NCBI RefSeq assembly: GCF_900167185.1
Contig: NZ_FUWM01000017.1
Coordinates: forward strand, 1 to 64,000
DNA length: 64,000 bases
Direction: 5' to 3'
Source: Selenihalanaerobacter shriftii
GTDB taxonomy: Bacteria > Bacillota > Halanaerobiia > Halobacteroidales > Acetohalobiaceae
Every line of letters starts with the position of its first letter. Within the stretch, counting starts at the first letter, position 1. Both the position numbers and the translations under genes were made by a program. Positions 18,085 through 27,356 of this stretch are shown piece by piece. A model generated the notes under the pieces. It saw only the letters and a list, made by a program, of their open reading frames with translations. It searched no databases and had not been told where the DNA came from.

Positions 18085-19308
18085 TTATTCTTTGCCAATC
18101 TCTTCTTTATTTATATTGTTGATTTTAGACTTTATTCTACCATCTGATAATATAATTTCTAAATCATCACCAAGCTCAACTTCATCTACTGAAGATAATC
18201 CTTCTAATCCTTCTTCATTCCTACAATAACAGTAACCTCTTGTTAAAATATTTAAAGGGGATAAACTATTCAATTTGCCTACTTGACTTTGAAACTGCTC
18301 TTTAGCTAAATTAATACGATTCTGCATATTATTAGTTAATCTTTCTTTTAGTTCATCAACCCTTTGGTTTAAATCCTGTAATCTACTTTTAGGTTCTAAA
18401 AGAGCTCTTCTTTTAGTTAAGTCCTCTAAATTCTCATGAGAATTTTTCACTTTCTTTTTCATACTTTGGACTAAATTATTGGTTAATCTGTCTAAATATT
18501 TTTTTAAATTCTCACGATTAGAAATTACTAACTCTGCTGCTGCTGACGGAGTAGGAGCTCTTAAATCTGCTACAAAATCAGAGATAGTATAATCCGTCTC
18601 ATGGCCTACAGCAGATATAACTGGAACTTTAGAATCAAAGATAGCTCTAGCTAACTCCTCTTCGTTAAAAGCCCAAAGATCTTCTAATGATCCTCCGCCT
18701 CTTCCCATAATAATTACATCAACATCATCTTGTTGATTCAGTATTTCTAGAGCATTTACTAACGTAGGAACAGCATGGTCCCCTTGTACCGTAGCTGGTG
18801 CAATTAAGATTGAAACATTAGCAAATCTTCTTTTAATAACTGATAAAATATCACGAATAGCTGCACCTGTTGGGGAAGTAATAACTCCTATCTTTTTAGG
18901 AATCTTAGGAATCTCTTTTTTATACTCTTCTGCAAAAAATCCTGCTTTTTCTAGCCGTTCTTTTAATTGTTCATAAGCAATATGTAAAGCCCCGACACCA
19001 TCAGGCTGTAAATCTTTTACATAAAATTGGTATTGACCTCTTGGTTCATAAACACTGACATAACCGGTAGCTAATACTTGCATTCCATTTTCAGGTTCAA
19101 ATTTTAAATTCTGATTATAACTTCTAAACATCACACCACTTATTTGTGTATTCTCATCTTTAAGAGTAAAATACATATGTCCTGAACTATGATGATGAAA
19201 ATTAGATACTTCACCAGTAATTAAGAGATTACTCAATAATTCATCTTGCTCTAATTTACTTTTAATGTATTTAGTTAACTCTGTTACTGTAATTATCTTT
19301 TGTTTCAT
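18085..19308 (-). CDS. xseA: Exodeoxyribonuclease VII large subunit
   Basis: A 407-residue protein with an N-terminal OB fold (ITVTELTKYIKSKLEQDELL, SGHMYFTLKDENTQISGVMF) and the catalytic core (KIGVITSPTGAAIRDIL, IIMGRGGGSLEDLWAFNEE, PVISAVGHETDYTISD, RAPTPSAAAEL), followed by a coiled coil. Length is near the family norm. With XseB it forms the single-strand exonuclease VII. Confidence 0.96.
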   Translation of the reverse strand: MKQKIITVTELTKYIKSKLEQDELLSNLLITGEVSNFHHHSSGHMYFTLKDENTQISGVMFRSYNQNLKFEPENGMQVLATGYVSVYEPRGQYQFYVKDLQPDGVGALHIAYEQLKERLEKAGFFAEEYKKEIPKIPKKIGVITSPTGAAIRDILSVIKRRFANVSILIAPATVQGDHAVPTLVNALEILNQQDDVDVIIMGRGGGSLEDLWAFNEEELARAIFDSKVPVISAVGHETDYTISDFVADLRAPTPSAAAELVISNRENLKKYLDRLTNNLVQSMKKKVKNSHENLEDLTKRRALLEPKSRLQDLNQRVDELKERLTNNMQNRINLAKEQFQSQVGKLNSLSPLNILTRGYCYCRNEEGLEGLSSVDEVELGDDLEIILSDGRIKSKINNINKEEIGKE

Positions 19309-19380
19309 AATTAATTTAATAACTCCTTATTTAGTATTAATTAGAGCCCAAGTTAGAAAGTGAGAAGGCTACACAACAAT

Positions 19381-19425
19381 AAAGATGCCAAGTGTCGTTA
19401 ATTTAAACTGACTCCTGGCATCTTT
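19381..19425 (-). terminator. Terminator of folD
   Basis: AAAGATGCCA and TGGCATCTTT pair over ten bases with a 25-base loop, followed by ATTGTTGTG on the minus strand. It lies about 20 bases past folD. The stem is strong and the U-run interrupted. Confidence 0.7.
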
Positions 19426-19444
19426 ATTAATATTAATATAACTA

Positions 19445-20305
19445 TTAGTTAGCTAACATATCCTTACAAGATTGAACCGTATCTTTTAATAACATAGCAA
19501 TAGTCATCGGGCCTGCTCCTCCAGGTACAGGAGTAATTGCACTTGCTTTCTCTTTTACATTTTCAAAATCAACATCGCCTACTATTTTTCCATCTACTTC
19601 ATTAATTCCCACATCAATTACAATTGCTCCTTCTTTAACCATATCAGCCGTAATTAAATTAGGTACTCCTGCAGCCACAATGACAATATCTGATTCTGTA
19701 GTATAACTAGCAGTATCCTTAGTATCAATATGACAAACAGAGACTGTAGCATTTCTATTTAATAATAGAAGCGCCATTGGCTTACCAACTATATTACTAT
19801 GACCAACTACAGTTACATCTTTACCTTTTAACTCAATGTCATACATGTCAAATAAGGCCATAACTCCTTCTGGAGTACACGGAACATATGCATCCCCATC
19901 AATTACTAACTCTCCGATATTATAAGGGTGAAAAGCATCAAGATCTTTATCAGGATCAATAGATCTAATCACTTTATCGTCATCCACCTGGTCTGGTAAA
20001 GGCATTTGAATTAAAATACCATTAACATCATCATCATTATTTAAGTCATCCAATTCTGCCAATAAGTCTTCCTCAGAAATATCTCCTGGTAAGTCAACTA
20101 CTTCTGACTCAATACCTACTTTATCACAAATTCTTTGTTGAAGTTTAATATAAGATTTTGAAGCAGGATTATTACCGGCAAAAACGATAGATAATTTAGG
20201 TACAACCCCCTCCTCATCTTCTAACTTTTCCACTTCTCTTTTAATTTCTTCCTGAATCTCTTTTGACTTAACACTACCATCTAAGATCAAAGTTTCCTCT
20301 GACAT
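19445..20305 (-). CDS. folD: Bifunctional methylene-tetrahydrofolate dehydrogenase/cyclohydrolase
   Basis: A 286-residue enzyme that interconverts 5,10-methylene-, methenyl- and 10-formyl-tetrahydrofolate. The substrate motif SYIKLQQRICDKVGIE with its catalytic lysine, GILIQMPLP, DLDAFHPYNIGEL, and the NADP site VTVVGHSNIVGKPMALLLL are intact, as is the C-terminal PVPGGAGPMTIAML. Folate synthesis genes (folK, folB, folP) lie far upstream in the same window but are not co-transcribed with it. Confidence 0.97.
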   Translation of the reverse strand: MSEETLILDGSVKSKEIQEEIKREVEKLEDEEGVVPKLSIVFAGNNPASKSYIKLQQRICDKVGIESEVVDLPGDISEEDLLAELDDLNNDDDVNGILIQMPLPDQVDDDKVIRSIDPDKDLDAFHPYNIGELVIDGDAYVPCTPEGVMALFDMYDIELKGKDVTVVGHSNIVGKPMALLLLNRNATVSVCHIDTKDTASYTTESDIVIVAAGVPNLITADMVKEGAIVIDVGINEVDGKIVGDVDFENVKEKASAITPVPGGAGPMTIAMLLKDTVQSCKDMLAN

Positions 20306-20338
20306 TTTTAGAATCCCTCCATGAATAAATATTTGACA

Positions 20339-20410
20339 AGACCTTCTCCTTAGAAAAAGAACGGCTTTCTTGTATAATTATTACTTTAATTATAATTAAA
20401 GTAAAGGTCT
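20339..20410 (-). other. Structured leader upstream of folD
   Basis: The 185-base gap before folD holds a perfect 24-bp palindrome, TTACTTTAATTA plus complement (20381-20404), and a wider inverted repeat AGACCTT (20339-20345)/AAGGTCT (20404-20410) that partly encloses it. It does not match the tetrahydrofolate riboswitch pattern I know. It could be an RNA leader or an operator. Confidence 0.35.
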
Positions 20411-20490
20411 CACCATATTATTTATTCACCAAACTGTAATAAAATACCTTTCTATTTTAATAATTTTTAGAAAATTATTCTATTTGCAGA

Positions 20491-21441
20491 TTATATTGAG
20501 TCTAAACCTAAAGCAGCAATTCCTACGGCATTATCACTACTAAATTTAGGTTCAGCAAAGAAAAGCCTACCACCAACCGCAGGATGTTCCAGCTTCTTCT
20601 TCAATCTTTGCCTAATATATTGGTTGGCTGCTACTCCTCCTACTATTAAAGTTTGCTCTATCTTATGCTCAGATAAAGCTAATCTTAATACCTTTTCCAA
20701 TGCTTTAGCAATACAGGACTGTACAGCCAAAGCAATATCCTCTGAACATTTTCCTGCTTCAATAGCTCGCATGGCAGCAGAATTAGGGCCAGAAAAACTA
20801 ATATTATAGCCATTTACTGAAGAAGGTAAGATTACTTCTCCTTTCTTTCCTGATTTAGCCATTTCTTCTAATTCAGGACCCGCAGGAAAATTAAGCCCTA
20901 ACTTAACCCCCACTCTATCTACAAATTGACCAGCATGTAAATCAACTGCTGAACCTAATTTTTCTATTCTAAATCCATTATCATTCTTTTTAGTTACCTT
21001 TAAAATATCTGTAGTTCCTCCAGAAAGATGAACAGCTAAAAATTCTTTAACATTAGGACCACCTGCTGACCAAATCCCTGCCATCAGATGTCCCTCTTGA
21101 TGAGAAAATTTCTGTAAAGGAATTTGAAATAATTTAGCAATACTTTTAGCCTGTCCTTCACCGACTCTAAAGACAGGCATATAAGAATCAATATCGTTTC
21201 TAGGCCGATCACTGACGACTACTTTAACTAATTCTTCTCTAAAAGTAGTATAATCTAATCCATTAATTACTTCTGGAAACTGTTCAACATGCTTAAAGAC
21301 AGCTTCTGATTGACGTAAACCGCGCTCCCCTTTTTGTACCGTTAACAATTCTCTAACTTCAGTTATTAAATTACCTTCTTCGTCCATTAAAGCCACTGAA
21401 GTAGTATAGTTGCTCGTATCAATCCCTAAAATTAACCCCAT
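20491..21441 (-). CDS. TsaD-like (M22/Kae1 family) paralogue
   Basis: A 316-residue ASKHA-fold protein of the O-sialoglycoprotein endopeptidase/TsaD family. It has the N-terminal GIDTSNYTTSVALMDEEGN, the metal-binding HxxxH in SHQEGHLMAGIW, the HLSGGTTDIL segment and the C-terminal VGGVAANQYIRQRLKKKL. Sequence details (GERGLRQSEAVFKHVEQFP; HQEGH rather than HMEGH) fit the paralogue next to nusB in many Clostridia, not the housekeeping t6A enzyme, whose partners TsaB and TsaE are absent here. Whether it has tRNA-modifying activity is unknown. Confidence 0.8.
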   Translation of the reverse strand: MGLILGIDTSNYTTSVALMDEEGNLITEVRELLTVQKGERGLRQSEAVFKHVEQFPEVINGLDYTTFREELVKVVVSDRPRNDIDSYMPVFRVGEGQAKSIAKLFQIPLQKFSHQEGHLMAGIWSAGGPNVKEFLAVHLSGGTTDILKVTKKNDNGFRIEKLGSAVDLHAGQFVDRVGVKLGLNFPAGPELEEMAKSGKKGEVILPSSVNGYNISFSGPNSAAMRAIEAGKCSEDIALAVQSCIAKALEKVLRLALSEHKIEQTLIVGGVAANQYIRQRLKKKLEHPAVGGRLFFAEPKFSSDNAVGIAALGLDSI

Positions 21442-21454
21442 AATTGATATCCTC

Positions 21455-21868
21455 CTACTCGTCTAGTACTTTACCTAAAACTGCATTGATAAAAGCTGGA
21501 GATTTATCTGTTGCAAAATCTTTAGCCAACTCTACTGCTTCATCAATAGATACTTCTATAGGAATATCATCTCGGTATAAAATTTCATATACAGCCAAAC
21601 GTAATATATTTCTATCTACCTTTGCCATTCTACTTACCTTCCAACCCTCAGCACTTCGATTTAATTTTTCATCAATCTGATCTAAATATTCATATGTACC
21701 TCTAACTGCATCTTCTAAAAAGGCAGCTTCTAACTCTAAATTATTAATATCCATCCTACTTTTCAACATTTCTAAGTTTTTTTCTAAATCTTCTTCATTT
21801 ATATCCATCTGATATAATGTCTGTAATGCAATTTTACGTGCTTTATGTCTACTATATTTTTTAGCCAT
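21455..21868 (-). CDS. nusB: Transcription antitermination protein NusB
   Basis: A 137-residue all-helical protein (RHKARKIALQTLYQMDINEED at the N-terminus; VDRNILRLAVYEILYRDDIP and SIDEAVELAKDFATDKSPAFINAVL at the C-terminus). NusB with NusE binds boxA in rRNA leaders. It lies between the asp23-amaP group and the TsaD paralogue. Confidence 0.95.
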   Translation of the reverse strand: MAKKYSRHKARKIALQTLYQMDINEEDLEKNLEMLKSRMDINNLELEAAFLEDAVRGTYEYLDQIDEKLNRSAEGWKVSRMAKVDRNILRLAVYEILYRDDIPIEVSIDEAVELAKDFATDKSPAFINAVLGKVLDE

Positions 21869-21931
21869 ATCTTCTCCTCCTTATGTTAACTCTATCTTTA
21901 GTTTAACATTTTATCTATAAAACATGCAAAA

Positions 21932-21951
21932 ACCACCTTAATTCAGGTGGT
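21932..21951 (-). terminator. Terminator of the asp23-amaP-DUF2273 group
   Basis: ACCACCT and AGGTGGT form a seven-bp GC-rich stem with a six-base loop, followed on the minus strand by TTTTTGC. It lies 17 bases past the DUF2273 gene and before nusB. Confidence 0.75.
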
Positions 21952-21968
21952 AATAAAAATAAAGATTC

Positions 21969-22199
21969 TTATCTACGAGGTGGTAAAATATCATCAATTA
22001 TTTCCCGAAGATCTTCTTGTTGGTCATACTTTCTTCCTATGTAATAACCTACAAAAATACATGCAAAAATAAAGACTGTTAAAATAAATCCAAAATTTAT
22101 AAAAACAAAACTAAATAATAAACCCAGTAGAGCTCCTATTGCCCTCCCTCTATATTCATAGAGAAGGGTTAAAACCTTTTCAAATATTTCCTTTTCCAT
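21969..22199 (-). CDS. DUF2273 small integral membrane protein
   Basis: A 76-residue protein with two adjacent membrane spans (residues about 16-50) between charged ends, as in the DUF2273 family that accompanies Asp23/AmaP. The ATG at 22199, eight bases after AAGGGG, is preferred over the GTG at 22208. It probably helps fix Asp23 at the membrane; that role is inferred only from genomic association. Confidence 0.82.
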   Translation of the reverse strand: MEKEIFEKVLTLLYEYRGRAIGALLGLLFSFVFINFGFILTVFIFACIFVGYYIGRKYDQQEDLREIIDDILPPRR

Positions 22200-22211
22200 T
22201 ATTAGCACCCC

Positions 22212-22745
22212 TTACTCTACTCTCAAATTAGAGTCTTGAGCAATATTATCTACCAAAATTTCTATCTGGCTAACCATAATTCCTGTAGTCTGGTCTAAAT
22301 ACTCGCTAATCTGCTCTTGTAATTCCTCAGTCAATTCTGGAATATTGATGTCAGGAGTTACAATAACTTCCAAAACCACTCTCAAACCATCTTCACTAAC
22401 CTCTAAGTCAGATTTAAGTTCCTTAACACCTCTCGTCTGGATAACTACTTTTTTAACTAAAGCATCAATAGCAACCAAAGACAGTTGTACTTGTCCTAAA
22501 CTAGTTTCTTGAACTATTGCGTTCGGCTTTTTATTCTTACTAAATAAAGGATGGAGAATTCTAATAGATATTATAAAGAAAATAAGACCAATAATTCCAA
22601 CTTCTACTCTACCATAATATTGCATAACAAAATTAGTTATATAACTTTGTGGGATTAATTCAAAAGCTGATAACATCATTCCTAATGAAACAAAAATTAA
22701 AATAATTGTAAAAACTAAAATAATAATCCGGTCTACAATCTTCAT
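22212..22745 (-). CDS. amaP: AmaP, Asp23 membrane anchor protein
   Basis: A 177-residue protein with two N-terminal membrane spans (about 9-30 and 48-65) and a C-terminal Asp23-like domain (SLVAIDALVKKVVIQTRGVKE, LRVVLEVIVTPDINIPELTE). In Staphylococcus AmaP anchors Asp23 to the membrane. Its neighbours asp23 upstream and DUF2273 downstream support the call. Confidence 0.85.
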   Translation of the reverse strand: MKIVDRIIILVFTIILIFVSLGMMLSAFELIPQSYITNFVMQYYGRVEVGIIGLIFFIISIRILHPLFSKNKKPNAIVQETSLGQVQLSLVAIDALVKKVVIQTRGVKELKSDLEVSEDGLRVVLEVIVTPDINIPELTEELQEQISEYLDQTTGIMVSQIEILVDNIAQDSNLRVE

Positions 22746-22773
22746 TTAAATCTCCTTTCCTAAGTAAAAATAT

Positions 22774-22806
22774 AACTAACCCTTGCTATTTAAGTAAGGG
22801 TTAGTT
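22774..22806 (-). terminator. Hairpin between asp23 and amaP
   Basis: AACTAACCCTT and AAGGGTTAGTT form an 11-bp stem with an 11-base loop, followed on the minus strand by ATATTTTTACTT. It begins 11 bases after the asp23 stop and ends 29 bases before amaP, so it may make asp23 mRNA more abundant than the anchor genes. Confidence 0.7.
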
Positions 22807-22816
22807 ACTTCATCGC

Positions 22817-23212
22817 TTATTTAACTCTAGTCTCATCTATTACTTCTTGTACTTCTTCTTCTTCTTCTTCTTCAAAATTAATTCCTTGCACATGAACATT
22901 AACCTCTACTACTTTTAAACCTGTCATATCTTCAATTGCTTGCCGTACATTATCTTGGACTTGCCAAGCAACATCTGGAATCTTACTCCCATATTCTACA
23001 ATCATATAAAGATCAATGGCTGCTTCTTTTTCACCAACCTCAACTTTAACGCCTTTAGATGATTTCTTCTTTAACATCTCCGCAATACCGCCGGCAATGC
23101 CTCCACTCATTCCAGCCACACCTTCTACCTCTGTAGCTGCTAAACTAGCTATAATCCCTACTACTTCATTAGCTATTCTAACTGTTCCTACCTCATTCTC
23201 ATTTTTAGTCAT
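22817..23212 (-). CDS. Asp23/Gls24 family envelope stress protein
   Basis: A 131-residue protein of the alkaline-shock/Gls24 family (IANEVVGIIASLAATEVEGVAGM at the N-terminus; PDVAWQVQDNVRQAIEDMTGLKVVEVNVHVQGI in the second half). The C-terminus holds seven consecutive glutamates encoded by a GAA-type run near 22847-22873. I use the ATG at 23212, eight bases after GGGGG, rather than the GTG at 23221. It heads the asp23-amaP-DUF2273 set. Confidence 0.9.
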   Translation of the reverse strand: MTKNENEVGTVRIANEVVGIIASLAATEVEGVAGMSGGIAGGIAEMLKKKSSKGVKVEVGEKEAAIDLYMIVEYGSKIPDVAWQVQDNVRQAIEDMTGLKVVEVNVHVQGINFEEEEEEEVQEVIDETRVK

Positions 23213-23313
23213 AACTTCCACCCCCTAGTTGTTATTAACTAAATTTATTCTATATATTTCATTTAAATATATTATAAATAATTCATGTATATTATAACCA
23301 ATAATTACCAGCA

Positions 23314-24666
23314 TTAATCTAATTCATTACCAATTCTACGTTGAATGAAGTTAGTATAAAATTCTCCTTTTCTAAAGAAAGCATTATTCAAGACTATCTT
23401 ATGAAAAGGTATAGTAGTTTTAATGCCAGAAATTTCATACTCATCTAAAGATCTTAACATCCTTGTAATTGCCTCTTCTCTATCTTTGCCCCAAACGATT
23501 AATTTCGCCACCATGGAATCATAATAAGGTGGAATTAAGTATCCAGGATAAGCACAACTATCAACTCTAACTCCTAATCCACCTGGTACTAAATATTCTT
23601 CTAACTTACCAGGGGATGGTCTAAAGTCATTATATGGGTCCTCAGCATTAATTCGACATTCAATAGCTGCCCCATCAAATTCAATATCATCTTGAGTATA
23701 TTCTAATTCTTGACCAGTAGCAACTTTAACCTGTTCTTTAATGAGATCAATGCCAGTAACTAGCTCTGTCACTGGATGCTCTACCTGAATTCTAGTATTC
23801 ATTTCAATAAAATAGAAGTTATTATGTGTATCTAATAAGAATTCAACAGTCCCAGCATTACTATAATTAACTGCTTTAGCTGCTTTAATTGCTGCTTTCC
23901 CCATTTCTTCTCTTAATTCTGGGTCTAAAGCAGGAGAAGGAGCTTCTTCAATTACCTTTTGATGCCGCCGTTGAATCGAACAATCTCTCTCTCCTAAATG
24001 AATTATATTACCATGTTCATCAGCTAAAATCTGAAATTCAATATGACGTGGTTCTTCTATATATTTTTCTAGATAAACCTCCGCATTACCAAAAGCAGCT
24101 TTTGCTTCTGAACTAGCAGTTTGAATAGCTTGGATTAAATCATCTTCATTATGGGCAGTTCTCATTCCACGCCCACCACCACCAAAAGCTGCTTTAACAA
24201 TGACTGGATAACCAATCTCTTCTGCTATTCTTATAGCTTCATCTTCATCATCTAAACCACCTTCTGTTCCGGGAACAACCGGAACATCGGCAGCAATCAT
24301 AGTCTCTCTAGCTACAGATTTATCACCCATTTTTTCCATATTCTCTGCTGATGGACCGATAAACTTAATCCCACATGTTTCACAGACTTCAGCAAAATGA
24401 GCATTTTCCGACAAAAACCCGTATCCAGGGTGAATTGCATCTACTCCAACTATATCTGCTGTAGCAATGATGCTGGGAATATCTAAATAACTGTCAGTAG
24501 AGGACGGTGGACCGATACAATAAGCTTCATCGGCATACCTAACATGTAATGCATCCTTATCGGCTTCTGAATAAACAGCTACTGTTTCAACCCCTAACTC
24601 TTTACAGGCCCTAATTATTCTTAAAGCAATCTCACCACGATTAGCAATCAAAATTTTCTCAAACAT
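23314..24666 (-). CDS. accC: Biotin carboxylase
   Basis: A 450-residue ATP-grasp enzyme that carboxylates biotin on a carrier protein. N-terminal [22 protein letters not shown]-binding [35 protein letters not shown] and catalytic [16 protein letters not shown] are intact, and the length equals free AccC rather than a fused carboxylase. It follows the pycB-accB fusion gene by 46 bases. It could serve both pyruvate carboxylation and acetyl-CoA carboxylation; accA and accD are not in the window. Confidence 0.96.
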   Translation of the reverse strand: MFEKILIANRGEIALRIIRACKELGVETVAVYSEADKDALHVRYADEAYCIGPPSSTDSYLDIPSIIATADIVGVDAIHPGYGFLSENAHFAEVCETCGIKFIGPSAENMEKMGDKSVARETMIAADVPVVPGTEGGLDDEDEAIRIAEEIGYPVIVKAAFGGGGRGMRTAHNEDDLIQAIQTASSEAKAAFGNAEVYLEKYIEEPRHIEFQILADEHGNIIHLGERDCSIQRRHQKVIEEAPSPALDPELREEMGKAAIKAAKAVNYSNAGTVEFLLDTHNNFYFIEMNTRIQVEHPVTELVTGIDLIKEQVKVATGQELEYTQDDIEFDGAAIECRINAEDPYNDFRPSPGKLEEYLVPGGLGVRVDSCAYPGYLIPPYYDSMVAKLIVWGKDREEAITRMLRSLDEYEISGIKTTIPFHKIVLNNAFFRKGEFYTNFIQRRIGNELD

Positions 24667-24712
24667 TATATCACAACCTCTCCATCTCTAGATCTCATCT
24701 ATTAACTACCTA

Positions 24713-26578
24713 CTATAATTTCTCTACTACAAATAATGGTTGACCATATTCGATAGGTTCTGCATCATCAACTAAAATATCTATTATTTTAGCTTTATAT
24801 TCAACTTCAATCTCATTCATTAATTTCATTGCTTCTATAATACATAGTGTATCTCCTTCTTCAACAATATCTCCTACTTCTACAAATGGATCTGCATCTG
24901 GAGATGGTGCTCGATAAAAAGTACCTACCATAGGTGCTTCAATCTTCTCTCCACCAGCAACAGTTTCTGTTACTTCTTCCTGCACACCTTTAGCCTCCTG
25001 TTGTTCTACATTTTTAGATGTAGACTGCACTTGAGGTTGCACTTCTGTATTTTCTACTGACTTTGTAACTTCTTTGGCTATGACTCCGCCTTTCTTGATA
25101 TTGACCTTAGTACCATCACCTTCTAAGTTAATCTCAGAAATATCAGTTTCATTCAATATTTCAACTAACTCTTTAATTTCTTTGAAATTCATTTCTTCTT
25201 CCTCCTTTACTACTCCTTCTTCATTTTCTCCAAATATATCTTTCTCTTGCTTTCGTTCTTTTAAAAACTTTAAACCAACTTGTGGAAATAATGCATAAGA
25301 AATATAATCTTCTTCTTTTTCTACATAATGTTCTACTTCATCCTTAATATCATCTAACATTGGATCTAACAAGTCAGCAGGACGACAAGTTATTATCTTT
25401 TCATCCCCAACTGCTTTCTCTCTAATCTTAGGATCTATCTCTGCTGGTGGTTTTCCATAATAACCTTTAATGTATGATTTAACTTCATCTGGTATAACTT
25501 TATACCTTTCACCTAATAAAACATTAAATACTGCTTGAGTTCCTACTATTTGACTAGTTGGAGTTACTAATGGTGGATATCCTAATTCTTTTCTTACTTT
25601 TGGAATTTCCTTCAAAACATCATGAATTCTATCTAAGGAATCTTGTTGTTCTAACTGTGAAACCAAATTAGATATCATTCCACCAGGAACTTGATGAGAA
25701 AAAGTCTGCATATCAGTAATTCTAGTGACTCCTCTTTCAAATCCACGGTTTCTTCTAACTTGCTCAAAATAACGATCTATATCAAATAAATGTTCTAATT
25801 CCAGTTTTGTATCATATTCAGTATCACTTAAAATAGCTGTTACTGTTTCTACTGGCGGTTGTGAAGAACCAAAAGCCAATGATGCCGTAGCAGTATCAAC
25901 TACATCAGCACCTGCCTCTATTGCCTTAAGATAAGTAGAAATTGCTAAACCTCCAATATAATGACTATGTACTTGAATTGGAATGTCTAGTGCTTCCTTA
26001 AAGGCAGTTACTAATTCATAAGCCCTATAAGGTTTTAATAATCCAGCCATATCTTTAATACAGATGGAATCTGCCCCCATGTTTTCTAAAGTAGTAGCTG
26101 TCTCTACATAATGATCAATAGTATGTACTGGACTTACTGTATATACTACTGTTGCTTGAGCATGAGCTCCTGACTCTTTAACTGCTTCTAAGGCTGTCTT
26201 CATATTTCTAACATCGTTTAATGCATCAAAAATTCTAAAAATATCTATTCCATTCTCGGCTGCTTTCTCAACGAATTTTCGCACTACATCATCGGGGTAA
26301 TGTTTATAACCAACTACATTCTGAGCTCTTAATAACATCTGCAATGGAGTTTTGCGAATATATTTATTTAATAACCTTAGCCTTTCCCAAGGATCTTCTT
26401 TTAAATATCTCATACAAACATCAAAAGTAGCTCCACCCCAAACTTCCATAGAATGATAACCAGCTTCATCTAATTTACCAACTATAGGTAACATATCTTC
26501 AGTACGCATCCTCGTAGCCCACAATGATTGATGAGCATCACGTAAGGTAGTATCTGTTATTTTAACCTGTGTTGACAT
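24713..26578 (-). CDS. pycB: Pyruvate carboxylase subunit B/oxaloacetate decarboxylase alpha fused to AccB biotin carrier
   Basis: A 621-residue protein. Residues about 1-450 are the carboxyltransferase domain ([59 protein letters not shown], conserved [15 protein letters not shown] [11 protein letters not shown]). From M463 the sequence is a whole Acc[21 protein letters not shown], acidic/Gln linker, then a biotinyl domain with the lysine (about K585) in [14 protein letters not shown]. The AccB-specific N-terminal helix shows it is not the usual OadA tail. Start chosen at the ATG at 26578 behind GGAGG. The internal AccB start keeps its own ribosome site (separate entry). accC is next. Confidence 0.9.
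   Translation of the reverse strand: MSTQVKITDTTLRDAHQSLWATRMRTEDMLPIVGKLDEAGYHSMEVWGGATFDVCMRYLKEDPWERLRLLNKYIRKTPLQMLLRAQNVVGYKHYPDDVVRKFVEKAAENGIDIFRIFDALNDVRNMKTALEAVKESGAHAQATVVYTVSPVHTIDHYVETATTLENMGADSICIKDMAGLLKPYRAYELVTAFKEALDIPIQVHSHYIGGLAISTYLKAIEAGADVVDTATASLAFGSSQPPVETVTAILSDTEYDTKLELEHLFDIDRYFEQVRRNRGFERGVTRITDMQTFSHQVPGGMISNLVSQLEQQDSLDRIHDVLKEIPKVRKELGYPPLVTPTSQIVGTQAVFNVLLGERYKVIPDEVKSYIKGYYGKPPAEIDPKIREKAVGDEKIITCRPADLLDPMLDDIKDEVEHYVEKEEDYISYALFPQVGLKFLKERKQEKDIFGENEEGVVKEEEEMNFKEIKELVEILNETDISEINLEGDGTKVNIKKGGVIAKEVTKSVENTEVQPQVQSTSKNVEQQEAKGVQEEVTETVAGGEKIEAPMVGTFYRAPSPDADPFVEVGDIVEEGDTLCIIEAMKLMNEIEVEYKAKIIDILVDDAEPIEYGQPLFVVEKL
25190..25208 (-). promoter_or_regulatory. 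accB: Internal ribosome binding site and start codon for free AccB inside the fusion gene
   Basis: A full AAAGGAGG at 25201-25208 is followed after exactly eight bases by ATG at 25192, in frame with the fusion. Translation from here would give a 159-residue AccB of normal length ending at 24713. As coding sequence the same bases specify KEEEEM in a linker. Both the fused and the free carrier may therefore be made from one gene. Confidence 0.6.
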
Positions 26579-26695
26579 ACTTCTCCCTCCTATTTTTCTC
26601 ATAATATTACTTTCTAGACTTAATTATAATTTCCTTTTTTGAACTGCTTTTAGATAAAGTAAACCTTGTATGAATTTTAAATTTATTTATAAAAA

Positions 26696-26726
26696 AACTC
26701 AGGTCTGTATATTTATAACCTGAGTT
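26696..26726 (-). terminator. Terminator of the spoIIIA operon
   Basis: AACTCAGGT and ACCTGAGTT form a nine-bp stem with a 13-base loop, followed on the minus strand by seven U residues overlapping the stem end. It lies about 50 bases past spoIIIAH. Confidence 0.9.
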
Positions 26727-26777
26727 GTATAGCCTTATTTAACTATTATATAGTTTTTTAGTGATTTTGTCAATCTA

Positions 26778-27347
26778 TTAACTAAGAGTTTTTTCTATAA
26801 TCGTAATATCTTCTAATCCTAAACCTGTAGTTTTAGCCACAATATCACCTATTTTAGCAACATCCTTCTTCTTTAACCCTTTAGTTGAAACAATTATATC
26901 TACAGAATTTTGGTGAATAAAGGTAATTGCATCTTTATACCCTCTAGCTCTGATTAAACTCTCTATTTCCATTTCTTTTTCAAGGTTTTTAGTTATACCT
27001 AATAATCTATTCTGAGCTTTACTCTTTAAATCCTGATTTGAGTTTGGATTATTAATCATCTCTCTTAATAAATTCACTTGTTCACTTCTAATCTTATCTC
27101 GCTCTAATCTATATTCTACAAAAAAATCTTTCTTCTCATTCTTTACCTTTTGATTCACTTTAGCTACACTGACTGCCTTCTGTTCTGCTAACCTTAACTT
27201 TTCTTCTGGCTTAATTTTTTCATTGATTTTTAATTCATTAGCTGGAACTGAATCATCCACATTATAAACAACAATTGCTGATACCATCCCCACCCATAAC
27301 ATTAACACCAAAAACCATATTACTTTCTTACGTAAAACGATTGACAT
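26778..27347 (-). CDS. spoIIIAH: Stage III sporulation protein AH
   Basis: A 189-residue protein with an N-terminal membrane span (about 9-30), a coiled-coil segment and the C-terminal ring-building domain (YKDAITFIHQNSVDIIVSTKGL, DVAKIGDIVAKTTGLGLEDI) that faces the intermembrane space and binds SpoIIQ of the forespore. The ATG at 27347 and a GTG nine bases upstream are both possible. It is the last gene of the operon. Confidence 0.95.
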   Translation of the reverse strand: MSIVLRKKVIWFLVLMLWVGMVSAIVVYNVDDSVPANELKINEKIKPEEKLRLAEQKAVSVAKVNQKVKNEKKDFFVEYRLERDKIRSEQVNLLREMINNPNSNQDLKSKAQNRLLGITKNLEKEMEIESLIRARGYKDAITFIHQNSVDIIVSTKGLKKKDVAKIGDIVAKTTGLGLEDITIIEKTLS

Positions 27348-27356
27348 TTCTTTCAC

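Noticed and set aside
20306-20490. Tetrahydrofolate riboswitch before folD
   Set aside because: The leader is structured, but the conserved THF-riboswitch blocks I would expect are not present.
22847-22873. GAA-type run in asp23 as a phase-variable tract
   Set aside because: It is in frame and encodes glutamates at the C-terminus; acidic tails are common in this family, so no switching is implied.
25190-25230. Missed stop or frameshift between pycB and accB
   Set aside because: The frame is continuous over the acidic linker with no homopolymer likely to hide an indel, so I keep the fusion, while listing read-level checking as a test.
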